A DNA stretch of 10,347 nucleotides from CAVWDI01 sp046259385 (GTDB lineage: Bacteria > Chloroflexota > Anaerolineae > Anaerolineales > UBA4823). Positions 1 to 6,227 of this stretch are shown here, in pieces (the first letter of the stretch is position 1; each line of letters starts with the position of its first letter). The notes beneath the pieces were generated by a model that saw nothing but the letters and a program-made list of their open reading frames with translations, was not told the origin of the DNA and searched no databases. Location of the stretch: the NCBI GenBank assembly GCA_046259385.1, contig JBJYWI010000014.1, positions 1-10,347 on the forward strand. Reading direction: 5' to 3'. The position numbers and the translations under genes were made by a program.

Positions 1-516
1 TGCTTCAAAGCCTTGATTGATGTCGCCTTTTCTTATTCTGTAGTGGCAGAAAATATTTGAATCGCGGTCTGGGTGCAGTTTTGGGGCTTCAGCCGTACGG
101 CTGAATTCAGGGTCTGTGATTACGGGGAGTTGTTCGTATTCCACATTAATTAATTCGCGCGCCTTTAGAGCAGCTTCTTCGGAATCCGCAATGATGACCG
201 CAACCTGATCCCCAATAAATCGAACCCGGTCAGCGTAAGGTTTATTTGAGCCCGGACCGCAAAGCACCGGCTGGTCCGGCATGATCAACCCGTACTCATT
301 ATTTGGAACATCCTTGGCTGTCAAAATTGCCAGAACACCTTTAATTTTTTGAGCCTCCTCAGTATTTATGTTGTGAATAATTGCATGGGGGTATCTGGCA
401 AAAAGGATTTTCATATACGCCTGGTCAGGTAGATTTATATCTCCCGGGTACAGAGCCTCCCCGGTTACTTTCGAACGGGCATCGATACGTGTGGTGGAAA
501 TGCCTATATTCTTCAT
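1..516 (-). CDS. Molybdenum hydroxylase (xanthine dehydrogenase/CO dehydrogenase type) large subunit, N-terminal part
   Basis: Partial: the first 172 codons, read from the ATG at 516-514; the C-terminus lies beyond base 1. The visible part is the a/b hammerhead domain of the xanthine dehydrogenase/aldehyde oxidase/CO dehydrogenase large subunit. It opens with a T-R-I-D-A-R-x-K-V-T-G-E-A-L-Y-x-G-D stretch (residues 9-26), then FARYPHA (39-45), a VLAILTAKDVP strand-turn (61-71), and DRVRFIGDQVAVI (97-109) followed by ALKARELINVEYEQLP (116-131). These are family landmarks. The family hydroxylates purines, aldehydes, CO or N-heterocycles using a molybdopterin cofactor held in the later domains, which are not in view, so the substrate cannot be given. 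AAGGA lies 6 bases before the ATG. It follows the metallo-hydrolase gene by 22 bp, so the two are probably co-transcribed. Family call is firm; specificity is unknown. Confidence 0.9.
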   Translation of the reverse strand, partial: MKNIGISTTRIDARSKVTGEALYPGDINLPDQAYMKILFARYPHAIIHNINTEEAQKIKGVLAILTAKDVPNNEYGLIMPDQPVLCGPGSNKPYADRVRFIGDQVAVIIADSEEAALKARELINVEYEQLPVITDPEFSRTAEAPKLHPDRDSNIFCHYRIRKGDINQGFEA

Positions 517-538
517 GCTGCATCCTTAATAAAAAATT

Positions 539-1480
539 TTATTCGATTAGATGCTGGCGTTTTTTGCGCCAGTATCTTGATATTCCATAGGTTGACATCC
601 AGGATGGATTTGCTGCCTCGTAAGGTTGGATCTGCTCAAGAGTTAGACCTTCTTTAAGAGATCGTTTTTCAGTCCAATCCAGGAAGTGTTCGTTTAACTC
701 CTTTAAATCATATCCAGCCGGCATAGTTTCATTCATCCAGGTGTCAATTTCATCCAGTGCAGAATTAATCGCAAACATGTGCCAGTCTGCATCTGTAAAG
801 ATTCCAAAATGAGTTGGTGCGATCGAGCTGAACGATCCATTCCGGTTCTCATCTAGTAACTTTGCAGCACTGTTCTTCCATAATTCCAAATTAAATTCAG
901 GGGGCGGCATAGGCAGCCTGATGTGATTCAGGTTCCGCATACGGATGCCTCCTATGTCTCCGGAGAATAGCACGTCTTCAAAAAGATAGGCGTGGTGGTG
1001 GCTGGCATGACCGGGTGTATCAAGCGCTTTTATTTGCAGCCCATTAATGGAAATCTCAGTGCCATCCTCTAGTTCAATAATTTTATTATGGGGAACTGGT
1101 ATAAACTCTCCCCATAGTTCATTCATTTTATCTCCGTAAAGGCGAGCAGCGCTAGAAAGCAGTTTCTCCGGATTTTTTAGATGAGGAGCGCCTATGTGGT
1201 GGACATATATGTTTGCACCCATACTGGCAAACCAGCCTGCCGCACCAGCATGGTCGAGATGGATATGCGTCAAAAAAACGTCGTTTATATCAGATGGATC
1301 ATATCCGCAGTTGTTCAATTCCTTCACCAACCGGTCTGTTGTAGAACCGGGACCAGTTTCAACCAATATCCCTCCCATTGAATGGGGAATCAAATAGCTT
1401 GCAATTGCACTGGTAATCCCCTGGAAATGATGATCCAGCGTATAAATTTTATTACCTTTTCTTGTCGTAAAAACATCCAT
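539..1480 (-). CDS. Metallo-beta-lactamase-fold hydrolase
   Basis: A 313-residue, probably cytoplasmic MBL-fold enzyme with a full metal-binding set: THIHLDH (H72, H74, D76, H77), the TPGH motif (H158), SGD (D175, bridging metal ligand) and APTHFG (H224). The order and spacing fit a dinuclear zinc or iron hydrolase acting on an ester, thioester or lactone-like substrate; there is no rubredoxin or flavodoxin extension. A helical C-terminal tail (about 230-313) follows the last ligand. No signal peptide is visible. The ATG at 1480-1478 has GAGGT 6 bases upstream. Stop at 541-539, 22 bp before the molybdenum hydroxylase gene, suggesting an operon in which this enzyme might act on a ring-opened or acylated intermediate; that pathway link is inference only. 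It diverges from the peptide operon across about 300 bp. Substrate not predictable. Confidence 0.9.
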   Translation of the reverse strand: MDVFTTRKGNKIYTLDHHFQGITSAIASYLIPHSMGGILVETGPGSTTDRLVKELNNCGYDPSDINDVFLTHIHLDHAGAAGWFASMGANIYVHHIGAPHLKNPEKLLSSAARLYGDKMNELWGEFIPVPHNKIIELEDGTEISINGLQIKALDTPGHASHHHAYLFEDVLFSGDIGGIRMRNLNHIRLPMPPPEFNLELWKNSAAKLLDENRNGSFSSIAPTHFGIFTDADWHMFAINSALDEIDTWMNETMPAGYDLKELNEHFLDWTEKRSLKEGLTLEQIQPYEAANPSWMSTYGISRYWRKKRQHLIE

Positions 1481-1558
1481 TCATTGACCTCAATCATTCA
1501 TGAATTTATCGCAGCTAGGTTGTTGCGAGATGGACTAGTATACTTTTTTATTATCAGC

Positions 1559-1587
1559 TTGATACCATTATTTCAGAATGCGATAAT
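1559..1587 (+). promoter_or_regulatory. Predicted sigma70-type promoter for the peptide/prenyltransferase operon
   Basis: The -35 TTGATA (1559-1564) and -10 GATAAT (1582-1587) are separated by exactly 17 bases, and the -10 is extended by TG at 1579-1580. The predicted transcript start is about base 1594, giving a leader of about 195 nt before the first peptide ATG. The first palindrome begins right at the predicted start site. A weaker alternative is TTGAAT (1706-1711) with an AACATA-type -10 at about 1729, whose spacer contains the fourth palindrome. Confidence 0.5.
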
Positions 1588-1595
1588 CCAATTGG

Positions 1596-1611
1596 CTTAC
1601 ATTTTTGTAAG
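1596..1611. repeat. Palindrome 1 (CTTACA-TTTT-TGTAAG)
   Basis: Perfect inverted repeat with 6-base arms and a 4-base T loop. It sits immediately after the predicted transcript start of the peptide operon, so it could be an operator blocking initiation or the first hairpin of the leader RNA. No clean terminator U-run follows it. Confidence 0.55.
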
Positions 1612-1617
1612 TTTATC

Positions 1618-1630
1618 ATTGCTAAGCAAT
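1618..1630. repeat. Palindrome 2 (ATTGCT-A-AGCAAT)
   Basis: Perfect 13-base palindrome with a single central base, 6 bases after palindrome 1. The odd centre and short arms look more like a dimeric-regulator site than an RNA hairpin, because a one-base loop cannot close. Confidence 0.5.
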
Positions 1631-1642
1631 AGTAAAAGCGGG

Positions 1643-1659
1643 CTATTATTTAATAATAG
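1643..1659. repeat. Palindrome 3 (CTATTATT-T-AATAATAG)
   Basis: Perfect 17-base palindrome with 8-base arms and one central T. It is followed by a purine-rich stretch holding an unused AGGGAGGTGG ribosome-binding-like motif. AT-rich composition makes chance palindromes easier here, but 8-base perfect arms are still notable beside three others. Confidence 0.5.
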
Positions 1660-1713
1660 AAAAGAGTAGGGAGGTGGTTTATTCATTATTGTTACCGATA
1701 CCAAATTGAATGA

Positions 1714-1728
1714 GTGAAACGGTTTCAC
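1714..1728. promoter_or_regulatory. Operator-like palindrome GTGAAAC-G-GTTTCAC
   Basis: Perfect 15-base palindrome with 7-base arms around a central G. The GAAAC/GTTTC core resembles operators of LacI/GalR-type repressors, though those usually have an even-centred CG. It lies 60 bases before the first peptide ATG, inside the 17-base spacer of a possible secondary promoter (TTGAAT at 1706-1711). No cognate regulator is in the window. Confidence 0.45.
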
Positions 1729-1788
1729 AACATAAAAACTTGTTTCTATGATTATCCGTATCAATATTATACAAAAAAGGAGATAAAA

Positions 1789-2004
1789 ATGTCATTAGCA
1801 CAGGTCGTTTACAACATCACCACAGATAATGAATTTGCCGCCCAATGGCAGCTTGATCCTGAGACTGCCCTGGTAGAGAGTGGCTTGCAGCTCAGCCGGG
1901 AGGAATTTGCTTTTCTGTCTGCGGGACTCAAGAACGGCAGGTCTGGCAATGATGGCAAAGTACGGCTGTCCGAACTTGCTTTACTCCATCGTGGATGGAT
2001 GTAA
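1789..2004 (+). CDS. ComX-like/NHLP-clan-like precursor peptide 1, C-terminal HRGWM
   Basis: A 71-residue peptide. The start is ATG 1789, fixed by AGGAG 6 bases upstream and by exact alignment with its paralogue; an upstream in-frame GTG at 1714 lies in the palindrome and is unlikely to be used. The N-terminus (MSLAQVVYNI) and the F-A-A-x-W-x-x-D-P-E-T-A-L...L-x-L-S-x-E-E region (residues 16-39) have the helical look of leader domains in small NHLP/Nif11-clan peptides and also recall the PEAL pattern of ComX leaders. The tail ends L-A-L-L-H-R-G-W-M, with Trp70 second from the end. There is no Cys and no Gly-Gly cleavage site. With a prenyl synthase homologue and a membrane kinase downstream, I infer a precursor whose Trp is isoprenylated and whose C-terminal few residues are released as a signal. 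The alternative is a small protein of unrelated function. Confidence 0.8.
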   Translation: MSLAQVVYNITTDNEFAAQWQLDPETALVESGLQLSREEFAFLSAGLKNGRSGNDGKVRLSELALLHRGWM

Positions 2005-2031
2005 CCAATCGAATATATGAATGGAGAATCA

Positions 2032-2247
2032 ATGTCATTAGCTCAAGTTGTATATAATATTTCAACCGATGATGAATTTGCAGCCTTGTGGAGCATTGAT
2101 CCGGAAACCGCTCTTGCGGATAAAAATCTACGGCTCAGCTGGGAAGAAAAGGCGTTTTTGAAATCAGGATTAATGAACGGAAATCATCCTGAAAACAGAA
2201 AGGTTAGATTATTGGAATTAGCATTAATCCATCGCGGTTGGATGTAA
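2032..2247 (+). CDS. ComX-like/NHLP-clan-like precursor peptide 2, paralogue of peptide 1
   Basis: Also 71 residues and 48/71 identical to peptide 1 by hand count, with no gaps. Start is ATG 2032, with GGAG 5 bases upstream; an in-frame ATG at 2017 is the less likely start because peptide 1 aligns from 2032. The first ten residues are identical (MSLAQVVYNI), as are D-P-E-T-A-L (23-28) and nearly all of the tail K-V-R-L-L-E-L-A-L-I-H-R-G-W-M (57-71). Differences cluster in residues 51-56, just before the tail, where a leader-core linker would lie. Many identical residues use different codons, so the duplication is old and the protein is under selection. It lies 27 bp after peptide 1 and 31 bp before the prenyl synthase gene, so one transcript is likely. 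It has an extra Trp37 that peptide 1 lacks. The role as a second pheromone precursor is inferred. Confidence 0.8.
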   Translation: MSLAQVVYNISTDDEFAALWSIDPETALADKNLRLSWEEKAFLKSGLMNGNHPENRKVRLLELALIHRGWM

Positions 2248-2278
2248 TATAGACATTTTTGACATATTAGTATCTCAA

Positions 2279-3244
2279 TTGCCGGAGCAAATCTGGCAAA
2301 TCATTGAAGGTTCCTGGTCGCAGAGCCAGGCGTGGCCCGAATTCAAAGCTGCCATGCGAAGTGCTCTTCCGCGTAATACTAAAAGGCGAAAAAACGCTGA
2401 CCAGGATCCTTCAAGGTGGGCTATTTTACCTGGGTTGTGCTGTCATTCTGCGGGTGGGCAAATCCAATGGGCAAATGATATCGCGGCTGCCTGGTTGTTG
2501 TTCTACATTGCCGCCGATATTATGGATACAATTGAGGACTGTGACCAACCCGAAAAATGGTGGCAGGAGCTTGGTCCGGGTGCAGCAATTAATGTAGCGT
2601 CAGGTCACTTCTTCAGCGCGGCTCATTTGCTTGACAGCCTGCACAAAAAAAGCAGAACTTCCCGGATCGCAACAGAAATTATCGAGAGATTGACCAGCGG
2701 TTTTCTTATTATGTGCAGTGGGCAGCAGCGCGACCTGACTGAAAAAAGCCTTTCACTTGAAAGTTACTGGCAAATTACAAGAGCTAAATCCGGAGAATTT
2801 TTCGGTATGGCATGCTGGGCCGGAGCGAGATTGGCAACCGGAGATATTAATATACTGGAACGATATCAGGAATTTGGGCACCATTTAGGATCGCTTATCC
2901 AGATTCTAGATGACCTGGAAGAATTCAACCACATTCATGAAATTCGTTCAAGACAAACCTGGCAGAATTTACGCAAATCCCTACCATTTGTTTACGCCTT
3001 CGAGGTGTTTCCGGCGGAAAAGAAAAATCTTTTACTAGAGTTGTTGAATCAGGATCCTGCGGATGCAACTGTGATTGATGAGATGATCCGGTTGCTGGAA
3101 GAGACGGGGGTTGTGGTTTATTTGCTTGCTGAAATGGAACGTTACCGGGCTTTGGCGAAAAAAAGTTTAGCAAGAGCAAATCCTGTGAGAAATGCCGCTG
3201 AATATCTGGAGAGAATGTTGATAAAACTCGGTCCAAATAATTAA
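2279..3244 (+). CDS. ComQ-like isoprenyl diphosphate synthase-family protein, probable peptide prenyltransferase
   Basis: A 321-residue all-helical protein of the class I trans-isoprenyl diphosphate synthase fold. The first Asp-rich motif reads A-A-D-I-M-D-T-I-E-D-C-D (D80, D83, E86, D87, D89). Next comes S-G-Q-Q-R-D-L (147-153), then R-A-K-S-G-E-F-F (168-175, the Thr/Ala-Lys helix), L-A-T-G-D-I-N-x-L-E-R-Y (185-196) and the second Asp-rich motif L-D-D-L-E-E-F (210-216). As I recall B. subtilis ComQ, it shares DIMDxxEDxD, the GQ..D motif, LATGxxN..ERY and a comparable length; ordinary FPP/GGPP synthases usually carry DDxxD plus flanking Arg residues that are absent here. I infer magnesium-dependent transfer of a farnesyl- or geranyl-type chain to Trp70 of the adjacent peptides. 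The start is weak: TTG 2279 with no clear ribosome site, although the frame is open upstream to 2225 without an ATG, GTG or TTG. A free polyprenyl diphosphate synthase remains possible. Confidence 0.8.
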   Translation: MPEQIWQIIEGSWSQSQAWPEFKAAMRSALPRNTKRRKNADQDPSRWAILPGLCCHSAGGQIQWANDIAAAWLLFYIAADIMDTIEDCDQPEKWWQELGPGAAINVASGHFFSAAHLLDSLHKKSRTSRIATEIIERLTSGFLIMCSGQQRDLTEKSLSLESYWQITRAKSGEFFGMACWAGARLATGDINILERYQEFGHHLGSLIQILDDLEEFNHIHEIRSRQTWQNLRKSLPFVYAFEVFPAEKKNLLLELLNQDPADATVIDEMIRLLEETGVVVYLLAEMERYRALAKKSLARANPVRNAAEYLERMLIKLGPNN

Positions 3245-3271
3245 TCAATTTAAAAAGTGCGTTATATCTTC

Positions 3272-3300
3272 CAGCAGCTTTTTTTGCTACTGTATTTTTG
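3272..3300 (+). terminator. Possible intrinsic terminator after the prenyl synthase gene
   Basis: CAGCAGC (3272-3278) can pair with GCTACTG (3286-3292), with one C/A mismatch, across a T7 loop, and is followed by TATTTTTG. The T-rich tail fits a rho-independent terminator, but the short imperfect stem makes it weak. It would separate the peptide/prenyl synthase transcript from the kinase gene, at least in part. Confidence 0.35.
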
Positions 3301-3329
3301 TGTGGATAAGTTTTGTTCAAGGCTTATTA

Positions 3330-3338
3330 TGCTAGAAT
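3330..3338 (+). promoter_or_regulatory. Extended -10 promoter immediately before the kinase gene
   Basis: TGC-TAGAAT is a good extended -10 element (TG at 3330-3331, hexamer 3333-3338). A convincing -35 at 17 bases is missing, and the nearest TTGTTC is only 14 bases away. Predicted initiation about 7 bases downstream falls at 3345-3348, on the ATG at 3348 itself, and no Shine-Dalgarno sequence precedes that ATG. This would give a nearly leaderless kinase mRNA. Confidence 0.4.
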
Positions 3339-3347
3339 GAATATTTA

Positions 3348-6197
3348 ATGAGTGAGCTAACTCAAATTCTCACAAGATATTACTCTCGCCGCTGGTGGAT
3401 CAGCCTACCGTTTATTATCGCGCTGGTTGTTCTTGGATTTATTTTCTGGACAGGGTTCAGGGTGGTGACCTACCCGCATGATGGAATTGGCGATATTCAT
3501 CCTACCGGACTAATCAGTGAATTGGATGCGGATGGTCCTGCCGCTGGACTTCTCCAGGTCGACGATAGAATCCTGGAAATTGAGGGGGTACCCTGGGAAG
3601 AAGCATATTATTTTTATACCGGTAAAAGAGGGGGGGACCAGGTTAGTTTCCTAGTTGAGAGGGATGAAAAGAAAATTCCGATAACGATCAGACTCATAGA
3701 CCCACCGTTTTCTGAGGTGCTATTAAGGCTGGTTCCGTTGTTTGTGGCTTTGATATTCTGGGCAGTTGGAGTTGGTGTTCAAACATTCAAACCAAGTGAC
3801 AGCGCCGCTGATGGGTTTTTCGCATGGTGCCAGATTGCTGCTCTGACGCTGGCTGCAGGGGTTGGATCGTATTCAGGACCATTGTGGTCTGCGATTGTAT
3901 TTAATATTTTTCTCTGGTTTATTGGTCCCCTGTCTGTCCATCTACATCTTTTATTTCCGCAAATTGCACCCAGAAGATGGTTTCATACCTTGCTTCCAAT
4001 ACTGTATCTGATTGCGCTAATTGGCAGTTTGCCTTATTTAGTATGGGGGTACCTGCAAGTCCGGTCATTAAACTGGTATTCCCTGTATCTGTCCTCAGGA
4101 AGGATATTTTTGGCGTTAAATCTGCTGATCGTGGTGGGGTTGCTGGTACAGTACTACCGGCATCCAGCTTATGCGGGCGCACGCGGAAAAATCCGAATTG
4201 TAGCACTTGGTGGAGGGTTAACAGCTATCCCGATCGTTTCATTAACAATCCTTCCAGATGCTTTGTTTCACCAGCCGCTTATCCCATACCCTCTGACATT
4301 CCTGGTGCTCGGGCTGCTCCCAATTACCTACGGTTATGCCATCTTCAGGCTGAATTTAATTGAGATTGAGGCGCACGTAAACCGCGGGGCAACGTTTATT
4401 TTAGTGTATTCCATCCTTGGTGGGTTTTATCTGCTTCTAAACGGGGTAATTCAGTTATTCCTGCCGCAGAGCGCTGCATTGAGCCCTTTGATCAATACAA
4501 TCTTAGTTTTGATCCTGGCATCATTTTTTATTCCACTTCGAAATCGGGTACAACAATTTGTTGACTCGGTTTTCTATGGCGGTTGGTATGACTATAGATC
4601 TGCTGTCACAGAAATGACACGGAATCTGGAACAGTATACTGATCTGCATTCGCTGGCGAAAGAAGTCAGCCACCGGCTAGTGGATACATTCAGATTAGAA
4701 GAGACCTGTGTATTTTTGCGCGACAGTGAGGGGGATTTTTCTGTGATTGAGCTTTCTTCACGCTCTGATCTGAATGAACCTATTGGAAGCGCCTATCCGG
4801 TTCTGCCTCGCACAAGCCTGACATATTTATTAAAGATTGGAGCAATTGAAAGAAATTCCTTGAGACGAGCGTTATCAGAGGTGACCTTAACTACTGAAGA
4901 GCTCCAGCTTTTAAACAGCGAGCAAATTCATCTCTGGGTACCGGTGGTCGGCCACGATAAGATTCAAGGGCTGCTTGCGCTGGGCCCGAAACTTGGGGGT
5001 GATGTTTTCAGTGGGGAAGATATGGATATTCTCAGAATTCTAGCTCGCCAGATGAGCCCCGCCATTGAAAACATTCACCTAGTAACACAATTGAGAGATT
5101 ATGCGGCTGATCTGGAGGCTCGAGTACAGTCACGGACAGCGGAACTGCATAACGCCAAGGAACGGGTTGAGGCGATCCTGGCGAGTGTAGGTGAAGGCGT
5201 GTTTGTGACCAACCTGGATGGTCATATTATCACGGTAAACCAGGCGTTTGAGAGACAGACTGGATTTAAGGCTGAGGAGCTGAGAGATCGAAAACATCGA
5301 GAACTCCTTCAACGATTCAACGATCCAGTGGTTATGAATAGTATGCAGGAAACATTGGCTAAAGGAGCTGTTTGGAGCGGTGAACTGGTAAATCCCCGTA
5401 TTGACGGGAGCGTTTACGATATACAACTCACCATCGCGCCTGTGCGTGATCAGGGTGGAAAAATTATAAGTTATGTTGGAAGCCAGCGGGATATCACCCA
5501 TCAAAAGGAACTGGATCACCTAAAGGATATGTTCGTCTCGGATGTCTCACACGAATTGCGAACACCAACCGCGAACATTCACCTCTATCTTGAGCTGCTT
5601 GAAAAGGCCCCGAAAAATAAACAACCAAATTATTTAAAGGTGATAAAGGAGCAAAGCCTGCTGTTAACCAAACTTGTCGAGGATATTCTCGACCTTTCAA
5701 GGCTTGCAATGGCGAAAGCAAAGAAGATGGAATTTGAACAATTAGACATTAATCTGTTAGCTGATCAGGTGATCAGCGCCCATAAACCTCTGGTGGAAGA
5801 TATGGGGTTGCAATTGAAATTTGCCCCATGCTCGGATTTGCCGACGGTCTGGGGGGATGGGAACCAGATGTCGCGAGCGATCACAAATCTTGTCTCAAAT
5901 GCAGTTAGGTACACAAGCAAAGGAGAGATTTGCATTGAGACTTTAAATTCAGACGGAAATGTATGCGTGATCGTCCGGGATACAGGGATAGGGATTGAGG
6001 AAGAGGATTTGTCGCATATTTTTGAACGTTTTTACCGGGGACGCAATGTCCGCCAATCAAAAATTCATGGTACAGGTCTTGGATTGGCGATAGTCAAGGA
6101 AATAGTTGAACTTCATGACGGTAGCTTGGAGGTGAGCAGTGAATACGGCAAAGGTTCCACTTTTAAAGTAATCCTGCCGGTGAACCATTCAAGTTGA
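3348..6197 (+). CDS. Membrane sensor histidine kinase, ComP-like sensor half (TM-PDZ-TM bundle) with GAF, PAS, HisKA and HATPase_c
   Basis: A 949-residue inner-membrane kinase. Order: TM1 (about 17-38); an extracytoplasmic PDZ-like domain (about 45-117, with G-P-A-A-G-L-L-Q-V-D-D-R-I-L-E-I-E-G at 63-80); a bundle of about seven or eight membrane helices (122-397); GAF-like domain (about 425-580); short coiled coil (580-605); PAS with PAC end (about 605-720, ending G-S-Q-R-D-I-T); HisKA with S-H-E-L-R-T-P (H735 is the phospho-acceptor); HATPase_c with N box N-L-V-S-N-A-V-R-Y-T (847-856), DTGIG (878-882), F box (891-897) and G-T-G-L-G-L-A (908-914). All catalytic boxes are intact. TM1 plus PDZ-like loop plus helix bundle is the layout I recall for Bacillus ComP, the ComX receptor, but ComP has a HisKA_3 core, so the transmitter differs. 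It lies 103 bp downstream of the prenyl synthase gene, possibly with its own promoter. No response regulator follows. I infer that it senses the modified peptide. Confidence 0.9.
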   Translation: MSELTQILTRYYSRRWWISLPFIIALVVLGFIFWTGFRVVTYPHDGIGDIHPTGLISELDADGPAAGLLQVDDRILEIEGVPWEEAYYFYTGKRGGDQVSFLVERDEKKIPITIRLIDPPFSEVLLRLVPLFVALIFWAVGVGVQTFKPSDSAADGFFAWCQIAALTLAAGVGSYSGPLWSAIVFNIFLWFIGPLSVHLHLLFPQIAPRRWFHTLLPILYLIALIGSLPYLVWGYLQVRSLNWYSLYLSSGRIFLALNLLIVVGLLVQYYRHPAYAGARGKIRIVALGGGLTAIPIVSLTILPDALFHQPLIPYPLTFLVLGLLPITYGYAIFRLNLIEIEAHVNRGATFILVYSILGGFYLLLNGVIQLFLPQSAALSPLINTILVLILASFFIPLRNRVQQFVDSVFYGGWYDYRSAVTEMTRNLEQYTDLHSLAKEVSHRLVDTFRLEETCVFLRDSEGDFSVIELSSRSDLNEPIGSAYPVLPRTSLTYLLKIGAIERNSLRRALSEVTLTTEELQLLNSEQIHLWVPVVGHDKIQGLLALGPKLGGDVFSGEDMDILRILARQMSPAIENIHLVTQLRDYAADLEARVQSRTAELHNAKERVEAILASVGEGVFVTNLDGHIITVNQAFERQTGFKAEELRDRKHRELLQRFNDPVVMNSMQETLAKGAVWSGELVNPRIDGSVYDIQLTIAPVRDQGGKIISYVGSQRDITHQKELDHLKDMFVSDVSHELRTPTANIHLYLELLEKAPKNKQPNYLKVIKEQSLLLTKLVEDILDLSRLAMAKAKKMEFEQLDINLLADQVISAHKPLVEDMGLQLKFAPCSDLPTVWGDGNQMSRAITNLVSNAVRYTSKGEICIETLNSDGNVCVIVRDTGIGIEEEDLSHIFERFYRGRNVRQSKIHGTGLGLAIVKEIVELHDGSLEVSSEYGKGSTFKVILPVNHSS

Positions 6198-6227
6198 ACC
6201 CTGAATTGCCTTTTTAAAAAATCATAT

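Noticed and set aside
1714..1788. A longer peptide 1 starting at GTG 1714
   Set aside because: That start lies in a palindrome with no ribosome site, the extra 25 residues are not present in the paralogue, and ATG 1789 has an excellent AGGAG.
1789..2247. Lanthipeptide, lasso peptide or sactipeptide precursors
   Set aside because: The peptides have no Cys, and there is no lanthionine synthetase, asparagine-synthase-like cyclase, leader peptidase or radical SAM gene nearby; the only candidate modifying enzyme is the prenyl synthase homologue.
2279..3244. Carotenoid or quinone pathway prenyl diphosphate synthase
   Set aside because: No other isoprenoid genes are present, the motifs look closer to ComQ as I remember it, and the gene sits tightly behind the two peptides. 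Kept only as a fallback because no search could be run.
2925..3320. Antisense frame across the prenyl synthase gene
   Set aside because: It is a shadow of a well-supported gene, with low-complexity Pro/Ser-rich content and no recognisable domain.
6198..6227. Bidirectional terminator between the kinase and the aldo/keto reductase
   Set aside because: Only a TTTTTAAAAAA run is present; there is no GC stem that would make an intrinsic terminator.
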